NCBI GenBank assembly: GCA_023150945.1
Contig: JAKLJX010000003.1
Location: forward strand, 330,624-394,623
Reading direction: 5' to 3'
DNA: 64,000 bases
Source of the DNA: a bacterium
GTDB taxonomy: Bacteria; Zhuqueibacterota; Zhuqueibacteria; Zhuqueibacterales; Zhuqueibacteraceae
Shown here: positions 1-8,774 of the stretch, one piece after another
Layout: every line of letters begins with the position of its first letter
Numbering within the stretch: the stretch's first letter is position 1
Notes under the pieces: model-generated
The model's database searches: none
Told to the model about the DNA's origin: nothing
What the model saw: only the letters and a program-made list of their open reading frames with translations
Position numbers and translations under genes: made by a program

Positions 1-942
1 GTGGAAGAGGGGGACACGCTGGTCAAATTCGAATCGACCAAGTACGTGATCTCCACCGATGAAGCGCGCTCGGGCTTGAGCGTGGCGCGCGCCAATTTGG
101 CCAAGGCCATGAGCGAGTATGAAGCGCAGAAGACACGCGAAGAGAGCGCGCGCCAGCGGTATGAATCGTTGCCGGCGCTGGCGCAAAAGGGCTTCGTGGT
201 GGAAAGTGAAGTCGAGCAGGCGCGGCTGGAATATCTGGAATTGCAGTCGCGCTCCAAGTCCGCCTATGCCACCGTGGAGGCGGAGCGCGCCAACCTCGAA
301 CGCGCGCAGGCGGCGGTCGATCAACAGCAGCGCAAACTCGAGCGCGGCACCATCCTCGCGCCGCAGGCGGGTTTGGTGGTGTATGCGCTGGTGGGCAATG
401 CCGAGCAGGGCCGCAAAATTGAAGTGGGCATGACGCCGTTCGAAGGCATGGATTTGATGTATTTGCCCGACGTGTCCAGCATGCTGGTGGATATTGAAAT
501 CAGCGAGGTTGATCTCGCCAAGGTTCAAGTCGGCCAGCCGGTGGAAGTGCGGCTCGATGCCTATGACGACGTCGTTTTCAAGGGGGAAGTGGCGGAGGTG
601 GGCGCCCTGGCGAAACGCAAGATGAGCCGGATTACCGGCAAGGCCACCGGCGCCAAGGTCTTCGAAGTGACCATCAAGGTGCTCGATTCGGACGTTCGCC
701 TCAAGCCCGGCCTGACCGCCACCACCGACATCATCGTCAGCAAAGTGCCGGAGGCCCTGCACATCCCGTTGGAAGCCGTGTTCCTGGATGACAACGGCAA
801 AACGGTGGCGTTTGTCAGAAAGGGCGGTTCGACCGAAGCGCGGCCCATCGTCATCGGCGAGAGCAATGACCGCTTTGTCATCGTCAATTCAGGACTCAAA
901 GAGGGTGAGGACGTGCTGCTCGGCCGTCCCTCGGCCACTTGA
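1..942 (+). CDS. HlyD-family periplasmic adaptor, 5' end cut by window
   Basis: This is a membrane-fusion/adaptor subunit of a tripartite (MacA-type) exporter that would link the inner-membrane ABC transporter to the outer membrane. The visible 313 residues begin inside the lipoyl half-domain, so the true start lies upstream of the window. A long alpha-helical hairpin, rich in Ala, Glu, Gln and Arg, spans about residues 20-115. It is followed by the second lipoyl strand (ILAPQAGLVVY, about 118-128) and the beta-barrel and membrane-proximal parts to the C-terminus. The gene ends three bases before the ABC ATPase gene, and a MacB-like permease follows, which fits an adaptor-ATPase-permease operon. 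The substrate is not evident. Family assignment is firm; calling it MacA itself would be inference. Confidence 0.88.
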   Translation: MEEGDTLVKFESTKYVISTDEARSGLSVARANLAKAMSEYEAQKTREESARQRYESLPALAQKGFVVESEVEQARLEYLELQSRSKSAYATVEAERANLERAQAAVDQQQRKLERGTILAPQAGLVVYALVGNAEQGRKIEVGMTPFEGMDLMYLPDVSSMLVDIEISEVDLAKVQVGQPVEVRLDAYDDVVFKGEVAEVGALAKRKMSRITGKATGAKVFEVTIKVLDSDVRLKPGLTATTDIIVSKVPEALHIPLEAVFLDDNGKTVAFVRKGGSTEARPIVIGESNDRFVIVNSGLKEGEDVLLGRPSAT

Positions 943-945
943 CCA

Positions 946-1710
946 ATGGAGACCGGCATGCATTCACATGAAAGCGGCGCTGGCAGTGCGCCCGTGGTGA
1001 TCGTGGAAAACATGACACGCACCTACACCATGGGCGAGACGCAAGTGCACGCCCTGCGCGGCGTCAGTTTCACCATTCATCGGGGGGAATCCGTGGCCAT
1101 CATGGGGCCCTCGGGTTCGGGGAAGTCGACGATCCTGCACCTGCTCGGCTGTCTCGACAAGCCCACGAGCGGAAGTTATCAACTGGACGGCCGTTACGTC
1201 GAGCGCATGAGTGACCGCGAGCTTTCGCGCCTGCGCAACCGCAAAGTCGGCTTCGTGTTTCAGAGTTTCAATCTCATTCAGCAAGTGAGCGTCATCGAGA
1301 ACGTCGAAGTGCCGCTCATCTACATGGGCCTGGAAAAAGCGCGGCGCCTGGAGATGTGCACTGCCGTGCTGGATTCGGTCGGCCTGGGGCATCGCCTCAA
1401 TCATCGCCCCAATGAACTCTCCGGCGGCGAGAATCAGCGCGTGGCGATTGCGCGCGCGCTGGTGACCAATCCCGACATCATTCTCGCGGATGAACCCACC
1501 GGCAATCTCGATTCCAAAACTGGCGAAGAGATCATGGAGATTTTTCAGCGCCTGCATGAGCAGGGCGCGACCGTGATTTTGATCACCCACGACATCAGCA
1601 AGGGCAAGTGGGCGGAGCGCATTTTGCAGATGAAGGACGGCCTGCTGCAGCGCGAGCTGACTGGCCGCGAGAAGGATGAAATCGTGGATCTGTTCGTGGG
1701 CGTGGCCTAG
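946..1710 (+). CDS. ABC transporter ATP-binding protein (MacB/LolD type)
   Basis: This is the nucleotide-binding subunit that should power the adjacent MacB-like permease. Visible motifs are Walker A GPSGSGKST (54-62), the Q-loop around Gln106, the signature LSGGE (158-162), Walker B ILADE (179-183) and the H-loop His215. The order and spacing, and the short FNLIQQ segment after the Q-loop, are typical of the LolD/MacB subfamily. The gene starts three bases after the adaptor stop codon. A second in-frame ATG at 958 has a better ribosome-binding site (GGAG seven bases upstream), so the protein may be four residues shorter. The C-terminal tail after the H-loop is short, and there is no fused membrane domain, unlike E. 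coli MacB. Confidence 0.93.
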   Translation: METGMHSHESGAGSAPVVIVENMTRTYTMGETQVHALRGVSFTIHRGESVAIMGPSGSGKSTILHLLGCLDKPTSGSYQLDGRYVERMSDRELSRLRNRKVGFVFQSFNLIQQVSVIENVEVPLIYMGLEKARRLEMCTAVLDSVGLGHRLNHRPNELSGGENQRVAIARALVTNPDIILADEPTGNLDSKTGEEIMEIFQRLHEQGATVILITHDISKGKWAERILQMKDGLLQRELTGREKDEIVDLFVGVA

Positions 1711-1748
1711 CAGACGGGGGTGAAGAGCGGAGGGAAAACCCTACGTTG

Positions 1749-1866
1749 CTCTTACCCTTACTCTTACTCTTACTCCTACTCCTACTCCTACTCCTACTCC
1801 TACTCCTACTCGCTCTCCACCCAGCGAGCAGGAGTAAGAGTAAGAGTAGGAGTAAGAGTAAGAGTG
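1749..1866. repeat. hexanucleotide tract and its inverted complement (long hairpin)
   Basis: A run of CTCTTA/CTCCTA hexamers (1749-1811) is followed, after a loop of about 20 bases containing CGCT...AGCG, by GGAGTA/AAGAGT hexamers (1831-1866). The two arms are near-perfect complements, so transcript or single-stranded DNA could fold into a stem of about 35 base pairs. It lies between the ABC ATPase and permease genes of one operon. The low complexity suggests slippage-generated sequence; a regulatory role is unproven. Confidence 0.85.
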
Positions 1867-1915
1867 AAAGCGTGAAGCTCAACTGCAAGCTTTGAAACCT
1901 TTGTGGACGACACCT

Positions 1916-3151
1916 ATGCAATACTCCGAAAACCTTCAAATCGGGCTGCGCAGTGTGATGGTGCACAAGCTGCGTTCGCTGCTCACGACGCTCGGCATCA
2001 TCTTTGGCGTGGCGGCGGTGATCGCCATGCTTTCGATCGGCGAGGGCGCCAAGCGCGCGGCGGTGGAGCAGATCAAGTTGCTCGGCACCAACAACGTGCG
2101 CGTCAAACACCGGCCGCTCACCGGCGAAATGGCGGAGCAGGCTGAGGCCAAGCTGTCGCCCGGTTTGAATTACTTTGATGCCCTTTACATTCGCAGCAAT
2201 CTCGACGGGATGACGGCGGTGGCGCCGATGCGCTTCGTGGAGTCGGCGGTACTGCTTGGCGCCCGCGAAGCCACGGCCCGCGTGATTGCCACCAACGAGT
2301 TGTACGAAACCGTCACCAACTTCCACCCGAAGATGGGGCGCTTTCTTACCGCGCTCGACGTGGCGGACGCCAAACGGGTGTGCGTGATCGGCGCGGAAGT
2401 GCGGAGGCAATTGTTCGGCTATCGCGATCCGCTCGGCCACCGCCTCAAGATCGAAGACACCTGGTTCACCGTCGTCGGCGTGATGGAGTCGAAAGATTTG
2501 CTCGACAAGAAAGCCTCAGTGATCAAGCTGCGCAACATCAACCAGGACGTCTACATTCCGATCAGCACCGGTTTGAAACGGTTCACCGATCCCGACCGGC
2601 CGGAATTCATCGACGAGATCGCGATTCAAGTCAATGACGAAGGCAGAGTGTTCAGCGTCTCCAACGTGGTGAAGCGCATGCTGCAGCGCATGCACAACCA
2701 GGTGGAAGACTATGAGATCATCATTCCCTCGGAGCTGCTGGCGCAGAGCCAGCGCACGCAGCGGGTCTTCAACATCGTCATGGGCTCGATCGCAGCCATC
2801 TCGCTCATCGTCGGCGGCATCGGCATCATGAACATCATGCTGGCGAGCGTGACGGAACGCACCAAGGAAATCGGCGTGCGGCGGGCGTTGGGCGCCACGC
2901 AGGAAGACATTCTCGGCCAGTTCCTCAACGAGACCGTGCTGATCAGCGTCACCGGCGGCCTCATCGGCATCATCCTGGGCGCGATCATGGCGAAGGTCAT
3001 CACCTGGTACGCCGGCTGGGACACGGTGATTTCGCTGTTCAGTGTCGTGATTTCCTTCGGCATCTCGGGGATGGTGGGCATCATCTTTGGCATCTACCCC
3101 GCGCGCAAAGCCGCCCAGATGGATCCGATCGCCGCGCTTCGTTTCGAATGA
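1916..3151 (+). CDS. MacB-like ABC transporter permease
   Basis: This is an inner-membrane FtsX/MacB-type permease that would pair with the preceding ATPase and adaptor for export or outer-membrane-directed transport. The layout is the family standard: one N-terminal membrane helix (LTTLGIIFGVAAVIAML), a large periplasmic MacB core domain of about 230 residues, then three C-terminal helices (GSIAAISLIVGGIGIMNIM; ISVTGGLIGIILGAIM; and one ending at GIYPARKAAQ). The MTERTKEIGVRRALGA-like cytoplasmic loop (here VTERTKEIGVRRALGAT) and terminal PARKAAQMDPIAALR are diagnostic. I chose ATG 1916 because the resulting N-terminus matches the family; an in-frame TTG at 1892 would add eight residues. The gene is separated from the ATPase by a hexamer hairpin. 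The substrate is unknown. Confidence 0.92.
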   Translation: MQYSENLQIGLRSVMVHKLRSLLTTLGIIFGVAAVIAMLSIGEGAKRAAVEQIKLLGTNNVRVKHRPLTGEMAEQAEAKLSPGLNYFDALYIRSNLDGMTAVAPMRFVESAVLLGAREATARVIATNELYETVTNFHPKMGRFLTALDVADAKRVCVIGAEVRRQLFGYRDPLGHRLKIEDTWFTVVGVMESKDLLDKKASVIKLRNINQDVYIPISTGLKRFTDPDRPEFIDEIAIQVNDEGRVFSVSNVVKRMLQRMHNQVEDYEIIIPSELLAQSQRTQRVFNIVMGSIAAISLIVGGIGIMNIMLASVTERTKEIGVRRALGATQEDILGQFLNETVLISVTGGLIGIILGAIMAKVITWYAGWDTVISLFSVVISFGISGMVGIIFGIYPARKAAQMDPIAALRFE

Positions 3152-3216
3152 GACGAAGCGTGCCGCGACGTCCAGTCAGGTACGGCCTCGCATGTCTTGG
3201 CGCAAGAACCTGCTGT

Positions 3217-3279
3217 CCTCGGTGCCGGCCAACGTTCGGCACCGAGGCCGCCGCCCGGGCGCCTGTTGCGTCCGGGCGG
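3217..3279. terminator. two consecutive GC-rich hairpins between convergent genes
   Basis: The first stem is CCTCGGTGCCG/CGGCACCGAGG (3217-3247). The second is a CCGCCCGGG-type stem (3251-3279), followed by TTGCTT rather than a clean T-run. They sit between the plus-strand permease and the minus-strand kelch gene, so a bidirectional transcription stop is the likeliest role. The rest of the 3152-3449 gap shows nothing else I recognise. Confidence 0.5.
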
Positions 3280-3449
3280 TTGCTTCGCTAACAGTGATCA
3301 ACAACGCCGGTTCGGCGGAACCTCCGCCTGGCCGGGGCGCGCCGGCGCTCACATGTTTTAGATCGTTGGGTTGCGACGCCGCTCGACGCTTCCTGTGAAT
3401 GACTCTCGTGGCGGCGTTTTCTCTTTGCGGCACTCGACCTCTTTCCCGC

Positions 3450-4598
3450 CTATCGCCTCTTTGCTTCCTGCAAGATCTCCGGTGAAAACTGCGGCGCAAC
3501 GCGCAACTCCCACAAGTCGTGGAATTTCGTGCGCAAGCGGGCATCGCCGCCATACAACAGCAGCCGTCCGGCCACCGGATCGAATACCGCCTGGTGATCG
3601 ATGCGCGGCTGCGGGCCGGGTGTGAGGTTGATCCACACATCATCGGTCAAATCAAACGCCCAGACGTCGTTGAGATAACCTTCCTCGCCGAAACCGCCGC
3701 ACAGGATGGCCCAGTTGCGCCGGCCATCGAGCGCCATCACCGCGTGCCGGCGTTGGGGAGGATGGGAATGTTTGGTTTTGATCTTGTACCAACGATTGTC
3801 GGCCAGGGAGAAGCCCCAGGTGTCGCCGAGATATTCCTTCTCCTCCTTGTCCCATCCGCCAAAAATCACCATGCGATTCTTCACGCTGTCGAACACCGCC
3901 ACGTGATCGACCCGGCCGGGATTGTACTTTTGTGAGAACGTGAGGTTCGACCATTTTTCGAAAGTGGGCGAGGCCGGATCGAGATCGAGCGCCCACACCT
4001 CCGCGAGGTTGTAGCGCTCATTATCCCGCCCGCCGAAGATGATCATGCGCCGGCCGCGGCTGTCGTAGATCGCGGTGTGATCTTCGCGGCGGGGCGCGGT
4101 GGAGTCGGTCAGGTTGCGCCAGCGCTGCGTGTTGAGATCGAGCGACCACAGGGCATTGCTGGTCGGGCCGTTTTCGCCGCCATACAACAGCATGCGATGG
4201 CTCACCGGATCATAAATCGCGGTGTGGTCCTCGCTCGGCGGCGGTTGCTGATGATCGCCGGTGAGGTTCTGCCATTGCCCGGTGGTGAGGAAGAAGGCCC
4301 ACGTTTCCGCGCGATTGGAATCGGCGTCGTCTTTGCCGCCGAACAACACCAGCGCGCGATTCACCGGATCGTAGATGATGGCGCAATCCTCCGCGGCGGA
4401 AGGCCACGCCTGGGACGGCTGGCGCGCCGCCAGATTCTGCCAATAGCTCAACTGATGGCCGCTGCTGCTGCCGTTGCCGTTTGCGGTCGCTGCTGGCGGC
4501 GTGATTGTGGACGGGGAAATCCGGGGTTTGGCTGCCGGCGCGCAGGCCATGAGCCAGACGTTGCCGGTGACGATGAAAACGGTGGCATACTTCCACAT
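3450..4598 (-). CDS. kelch-repeat lipoprotein (predicted six-bladed beta-propeller)
   Basis: A 382-residue exported protein of unknown function, probably binding a protein or glycan partner at the cell envelope. The N-terminus MWKYATVFIVTGNVWLMAC is a short hydrophobic signal ending in a lipobox-like LMAC, with Cys19 as candidate lipidation site. At least six Gly-Gly kelch turns are visible (VLFGGKDD, LLYGGENG, IIFGGRDN, VIFGGWDK, ILCGGFGE, LLYGGDAR), each with a downstream Trp and AIYDP/AVFD strand, which predicts six blades. The start at 4598 is chosen over an upstream in-frame codon because GAGGAG lies just before it and the signal peptide begins there. The gene is convergent with the permease and lies downstream of the GGDEF gene on the same strand. 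Confidence 0.85.
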   Translation of the reverse strand: MWKYATVFIVTGNVWLMACAPAAKPRISPSTITPPAATANGNGSSSGHQLSYWQNLAARQPSQAWPSAAEDCAIIYDPVNRALVLFGGKDDADSNRAETWAFFLTTGQWQNLTGDHQQPPPSEDHTAIYDPVSHRMLLYGGENGPTSNALWSLDLNTQRWRNLTDSTAPRREDHTAIYDSRGRRMIIFGGRDNERYNLAEVWALDLDPASPTFEKWSNLTFSQKYNPGRVDHVAVFDSVKNRMVIFGGWDKEEKEYLGDTWGFSLADNRWYKIKTKHSHPPQRRHAVMALDGRRNWAILCGGFGEEGYLNDVWAFDLTDDVWINLTPGPQPRIDHQAVFDPVAGRLLLYGGDARLRTKFHDLWELRVAPQFSPEILQEAKRR

Positions 4599-4705
4599 GG
4601 AAGGCTCCTCTGTTGCTGATCCAGGATGCAGTGCCGGGAATTGGCGGGGGTGTAATTTGGGAGAGGCGGGCAAACTTCGGCGCCGGCGCGCGCGCGAGGC
4701 CGGAC

Positions 4706-5884
4706 TCATTGCGGGGCGGCGAACGAACCCACAGCGGATTTGCTGGCGCGCAGTTTCGCGGCTTGCCCGGAGGTGACGCTCACTTGATTGCGGCCGAGAA
4801 ACTTGGCTTGATACAACGCTTCATCGGCCAGGGCGAGCAAGACGTTGCCCTGTTCGGTATCCTCGGGAAACGAGGCCAGCCCGAGTGAGATGGTAATCTG
4901 GCCGAGCGGCTGGGTTTCGGCCTTGGGAAACAGAGTGCGCTCGATGGCGCGGCGCAATTTCTCGGCGACCTTGCGGCCTTTTTCCTTGTTGATTTCCGGC
5001 AGCACGATCACGAATTCTTCGCCGCCATAGCGCGCGAGAATATCGGCCTTGCGCAGGCTTTCTTCGAGCACATGGGCGACCATTTTCAAAACCTTGTCGC
5101 CCAGGAGATGGCCGTGCGCGTCATTGAATTTTTTGAAATGGTCGATGTCCAGCATGATTACCGACAGCGGCCGGTTGTAGCGCGAGGCGCGCATGAATTC
5201 GGTTTCATAGCGCTGGTTGAAATAGCGCCGGTTGAATGCGCCGGTGAGTTCATCGGTAATGGATAGCTCGCGCGTTTCATGGTAGACGTGGATCTTCTCG
5301 ATCACCTGCCCGGTTTGGGTGGCGATTTTTTGCAGCAATTCGATTTCGCGAGTGGTGAAACTCTCCGGGGTGCTGCGATAAAGACTGAGCACGCCCAGGG
5401 CACGGTGGGCGGTGGCGAGCAACGGCAGCGCAAGAAACGCGCCCTTGCGGTGGCGGTGTCCGGGGTGGTAGCTGATCGCCGCGGCCGCATTGAGATTGGG
5501 CAGATGCACCAAACGGCGCCGCCGCATGACCAGGCCGAAGATGTTGTTGCGGTGCAGAGGAAAGCGCGCCGCCTCCGCCTGCTCGCGGGCGAAGCCAAAA
5601 TGGCTCTTGATGTGGAGTTCCTGCTGTTTGGGATCGAGCAGGGCCAGGCAGAATTGCTGCGCCGGGAACGATTCCCGCACGATGCGCTTGACTTCGCGGG
5701 CGGTGCGGTCCACCTCCATTTGTTCGGTGAGCGTGGCAGCAATGCGATACAGGCAATAGTATTGCAGAAAGAGGCCATCGCGGTCGGCGGCCGACGCATG
5801 CTTGGCCGGCGGCGCGCCGTGCGGTTTGCGCTCAAGAGAAGAGGGTTTTCGGGTTTTGGCCATAGCGTTAATGCTCCGACCCAT
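4706..5884 (-). CDS. GAF-domain diguanylate cyclase (GGDEF)
   Basis: This is predicted to make cyclic di-GMP from two GTP in the cytosol. Residues about 45-200 form a GAF-like sensory domain, and 205-370 form a GGDEF domain. The active-site loop is GGEEF (287-291). An RKAD motif (278-281), exactly five residues upstream, matches the allosteric I-site (RxxD), so the enzyme should be active and product-inhibited. The metal/GTP motif LDIDHFKKFND is intact. There are no membrane segments, so the signal is presumably soluble or sensed through the GAF pocket. Met8 (5863) is an alternative start. The downstream kelch gene begins about 107 bases later on the same strand; no receptor for cyclic di-GMP is seen nearby. 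Confidence 0.94.
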   Translation of the reverse strand: MGRSINAMAKTRKPSSLERKPHGAPPAKHASAADRDGLFLQYYCLYRIAATLTEQMEVDRTAREVKRIVRESFPAQQFCLALLDPKQQELHIKSHFGFAREQAEAARFPLHRNNIFGLVMRRRRLVHLPNLNAAAAISYHPGHRHRKGAFLALPLLATAHRALGVLSLYRSTPESFTTREIELLQKIATQTGQVIEKIHVYHETRELSITDELTGAFNRRYFNQRYETEFMRASRYNRPLSVIMLDIDHFKKFNDAHGHLLGDKVLKMVAHVLEESLRKADILARYGGEEFVIVLPEINKEKGRKVAEKLRRAIERTLFPKAETQPLGQITISLGLASFPEDTEQGNVLLALADEALYQAKFLGRNQVSVTSGQAAKLRASKSAVGSFAAPQ

Positions 5885-5989
5885 GCCTCATGAGCCCGGA
5901 GGTTGTTTGAAGTTCCGGAACAATGACCCACTTCCTCGCACAGATAGCTGGGATGCTGCAGGCGACCGGCACGCTGTAGCGCGTGCGTG

Positions 5990-6571
5990 CTAGGCCGGCA
6001 TTAAATCCCGCGAGGGTGCTTCAGGCAGGGATTTGAAGGCAGAGAGGTATCGGATGAGGCTTTCGTAGCGGAGCCCGGTGCCGTTGCCGTGCGCCGGCCT
6101 CACCTGAAAGTTGTAAAACGAATCTCGCTTGGGATGCTGCAGGCAGACGCGCAACCGGGTTTGGCTGGCGCGGCAGATCGCAGTGGAGAAGAGACTGAAC
6201 TCTTGATTCAGATCAATCACCAAATCAAAGCGGCGTGCGCGCACGAGATCGATTACTTCCTTCTTCGGCAGGCCGTAGAGGTTGATCTGGGTGGGCTCGT
6301 AGGGCATGACTTGCAGACTGTCGTTCGGCATTACGGTTTTGGCAAGATCGCGATCAATCAGCAAATAGAACTGGGTTTCGGGAAAACACTGCTGCAGGTC
6401 ATCCAAATAGCGACAAGCCTCTTCCGCCTCGTCCCAACGGCTGGGCGCCAGGATCAAAGCCGTCAAGATCTGCGACAGATAATCGCGCACATCGATGACT
6501 TCTTCCTGGTGGCGCAAGCGTGCAAACTTCAGATAAATGGCTTCTGCGAGCTTTTGAATGAGTTTTCTCAT
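5990..6571 (-). CDS. short glycosyltransferase family 9-like protein (heptosyltransferase fold, N-terminal part)
   Basis: A 193-residue protein whose middle section (ALILAPSRWDEAEEACRYL, YLLIDRD, DLVIDLN, and LRVCLQ) resembles the N-terminal Rossmann domain of ADP-heptose:LPS heptosyltransferase-like GT9 enzymes. These are normally about 330-360 residues long, and the C-terminal nucleotide-sugar domain is absent here. It could be a stand-alone half-protein, a decayed enzyme or a family that only looks similar. The ATG at 6571 begins a lysine-rich amphipathic segment (MRKLIQKLAEAIYLKF). No clear ribosome-binding site is visible. It is flanked by short gaps and has the same strand as its neighbours. 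Confidence 0.5.
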   Translation of the reverse strand: MRKLIQKLAEAIYLKFARLRHQEEVIDVRDYLSQILTALILAPSRWDEAEEACRYLDDLQQCFPETQFYLLIDRDLAKTVMPNDSLQVMPYEPTQINLYGLPKKEVIDLVRARRFDLVIDLNQEFSLFSTAICRASQTRLRVCLQHPKRDSFYNFQVRPAHGNGTGLRYESLIRYLSAFKSLPEAPSRDLMPA

Positions 6572-6733
6572 GAGATCGACCCGAGACCAACCTGTTTCAA
6601 GCGGTGCAAAATATAAGACCCTGGGTTCAGCGAGTCAACAACTATTTCAACCCTGTAACGAATGCGCCTGCTGGCGAGATCTGTCGTCGGGGCGATGACT
6701 TTGCATTCCGCTGCGCACCTGGCTGTTGACAAG

Positions 6734-8671
6734 TCAATGCGACCAATCGAGCTGCAGTCCCCAAGCATAACTGGAGCGAGCCTCGAGGCTGGATAGCTCT
6801 TGTTCCGTGGCTGCGATTTTCGCGGCCAAACTCCACTTTTGGCCGATCTTGAGATGTCCATAAATATACCACCGCGTGCCGGTTTCGCGGAGGCCCGCCA
6901 CGGTGAAAACGCCGGGCAGATCACGCTCATATTGATAGATGGGAACCGGCGCCTCGAACAACGTGTGGCGTCCTGCGACGCTCAGGTTGCGCGCCGGCGC
7001 CAGGCTTGCCTCCAAGCCGAGCGCGATGCCGCTGACGGCGGTGTGACCGGATTGTAATCCGGCCGCGCCTGCCGCAACCGCCGGCAAAGGTTTTCGTTCG
7101 CGCGCCCAATCCAACCGCGGTCGCAGCCGCAGCGCCGGCGCTGCGCGATGTTCCCATTCCAAACGGAAGGTCTCGCGGCGCATGGCCTGCACGGGCGCGG
7201 AGAGCGGAGAGGCCGCCGCAGCGAGATCATCATCCTGGCCGCTGCGATAGCGAGTACGCACCTCCAACCAGCGGTTCACTTTCCAAGTCAGCGCGGCGCC
7301 GGAGAATTTTCGCTGTGGCGGCAAAGGCACGGCCCGCGTGCGCCACAGCCGCCGAGCTTGTTGATGGAAAAATTCGCCGCTCCAGCCCCGCACCGGCGTG
7401 ACGCGCAGTCCAAGGGAATAACCGTTTTCCGGCTGCGGCGTGGCATCACTGTCGGTGAAACCGCGGCCGCGCACGCTGTGAAACGCGGTGGCAGTGTGAT
7501 GCAACTCAACCGTCCACGACAGCGCGGCCGCTTCACCGGCCAGCATCAAAACCACAGCGGTTCCGCCGGCATTGCTGGCCGCCGCCTCGAAGCCTGCCCG
7601 TGCTGCCGGCAGGCGAAACCTGCCGGTCAAACTCAACAGCCGGTTTTCCTGACCGGAGAAAGCGAAATAGTCTTCCGCGGATTTCGCCGGCCGCCATGGC
7701 CGGTCGAAGCGCGTCGCGCAATAAAGCAATCCGATTTCATGTTGCTCATCGTGCCGGATCTGCACAGCAATGCCCCCAAAATTCTCGCGCAGGTTTCTGG
7801 CCAGCGCTCGCTCCGTGGCCGTACGGTGATAGCCGCTGGTGCGCAAGCCGGTGACATACCCTGCGTCATCGAGCGTCGCGTCCAAAAGTCGCGAGCTGCC
7901 AAAGCCGGAAAGCTCCACGCCGCGATGACGGGCGGCGAATGCCGCGCCCTGCAACGCTGCGCTTTCATTGGCCGATAGCGTTGGTCGCGGCCCGCGGCTC
8001 CGGCGTCGCGCCGCGGCATGAACATCGGATGCAATGGTAACGCCATAGGGACTCCACAGCGCCAATCCCATTCCCCATTCGACGCGATAGCTTCCCACGA
8101 CGGCATGCCAGGCAGCGTGCGGTTTTTCCACCTGCCAGGCCAGATGGAACAGGCGGTGATCATCCCACCGTGCTTCGCCGGGATCTTTTTCCGCCAGCAG
8201 ACCCAGCCGCAAGTTGTTGCGCTCGATCTGGATCGAGGTGTAACTACGCAAAGCAGAGCCCGGCCAGTTGGCAGCAGTCGTGGCCGGCCGGCTGAGACGC
8301 GTGCGCACGGCGCTCTGCCACAGCACCGGCGCGGCCGGCAAAGAGACCGTGAAAAGCAACCGGCCGGCGGCCAGCGTGTCGCCGGTGAGATGCAGCGCCT
8401 GCAAGGCTTGCGCAAGGTTTTCGAAATAGACCACGGAGTCACGCGTGGCGAGAAAGTCTTCGACTTGAGCGAAGGTCAGAAAGGGCAGGCGGAAAAGCTC
8501 AGCGCCCGCAACGTGGTTGAGATCCAACGGTTGCGCCAGCAAATCCTGCCAGGCGCTTTCCTCGTCCGGATTGTTTTCGCGCTCCTGCGCAAAGAAGCGT
8601 TCGAGGAGATCTTCCTGGCTTGCCAACAGGAAGGTCAGGCAGGGAAGAAAATGTCGAAGAGAGATCCCCAT
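6734..8671 (-). CDS. helix-hairpin-helix / outer-membrane beta-barrel-like protein
   Basis: A 645-residue exported protein. A short signal-like segment (MGISLRHFLPCLTFLLAS) is followed by a tandem helix-hairpin-helix region at about residues 30-110 (PLDLNHVAGAELFRLPFLT...LAQALQALHL), resembling ComEA-type DNA-binding HhH units. The rest, about 500 residues, alternates short amphipathic strands ending in aromatic residues and finishes at WGLQLDWSH, typical of an outer-membrane barrel with a C-terminal aromatic. Proteins with HhH followed by a barrel are known in FCB bacteria but their role is not settled. I chose the ATG at 8671 because an AGGGG element sits seven bases upstream and the signal begins there; an upstream in-frame start exists at 8701. 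Confidence 0.65.
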   Translation of the reverse strand: MGISLRHFLPCLTFLLASQEDLLERFFAQERENNPDEESAWQDLLAQPLDLNHVAGAELFRLPFLTFAQVEDFLATRDSVVYFENLAQALQALHLTGDTLAAGRLLFTVSLPAAPVLWQSAVRTRLSRPATTAANWPGSALRSYTSIQIERNNLRLGLLAEKDPGEARWDDHRLFHLAWQVEKPHAAWHAVVGSYRVEWGMGLALWSPYGVTIASDVHAAARRRSRGPRPTLSANESAALQGAAFAARHRGVELSGFGSSRLLDATLDDAGYVTGLRTSGYHRTATERALARNLRENFGGIAVQIRHDEQHEIGLLYCATRFDRPWRPAKSAEDYFAFSGQENRLLSLTGRFRLPAARAGFEAAASNAGGTAVVLMLAGEAAALSWTVELHHTATAFHSVRGRGFTDSDATPQPENGYSLGLRVTPVRGWSGEFFHQQARRLWRTRAVPLPPQRKFSGAALTWKVNRWLEVRTRYRSGQDDDLAAAASPLSAPVQAMRRETFRLEWEHRAAPALRLRPRLDWARERKPLPAVAAGAAGLQSGHTAVSGIALGLEASLAPARNLSVAGRHTLFEAPVPIYQYERDLPGVFTVAGLRETGTRWYIYGHLKIGQKWSLAAKIAATEQELSSLEARSSYAWGLQLDWSH

Positions 8672-8774
8672 CTCATGCCCCTGCAGGTGGCCGCGCGCCA
8701 TCGCGTGATTTTTGGTGACGCAGGCAGTGACGGCGTCGCGCCCGGTGTTGCTCTGCGCTTGCTGCCGGTGATTT

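Noticed and set aside
1595..2440. 281-residue minus-strand frame with poly-Leu and Arg-Ser repeats
   Set aside because: The repeats are direct translations of the hexamer hairpin; the rest is antisense to the permease.
4599..4709. Upstream extension of the kelch protein
   Set aside because: The lipoprotein signal and a GAGGAG site fix the start at 4598.
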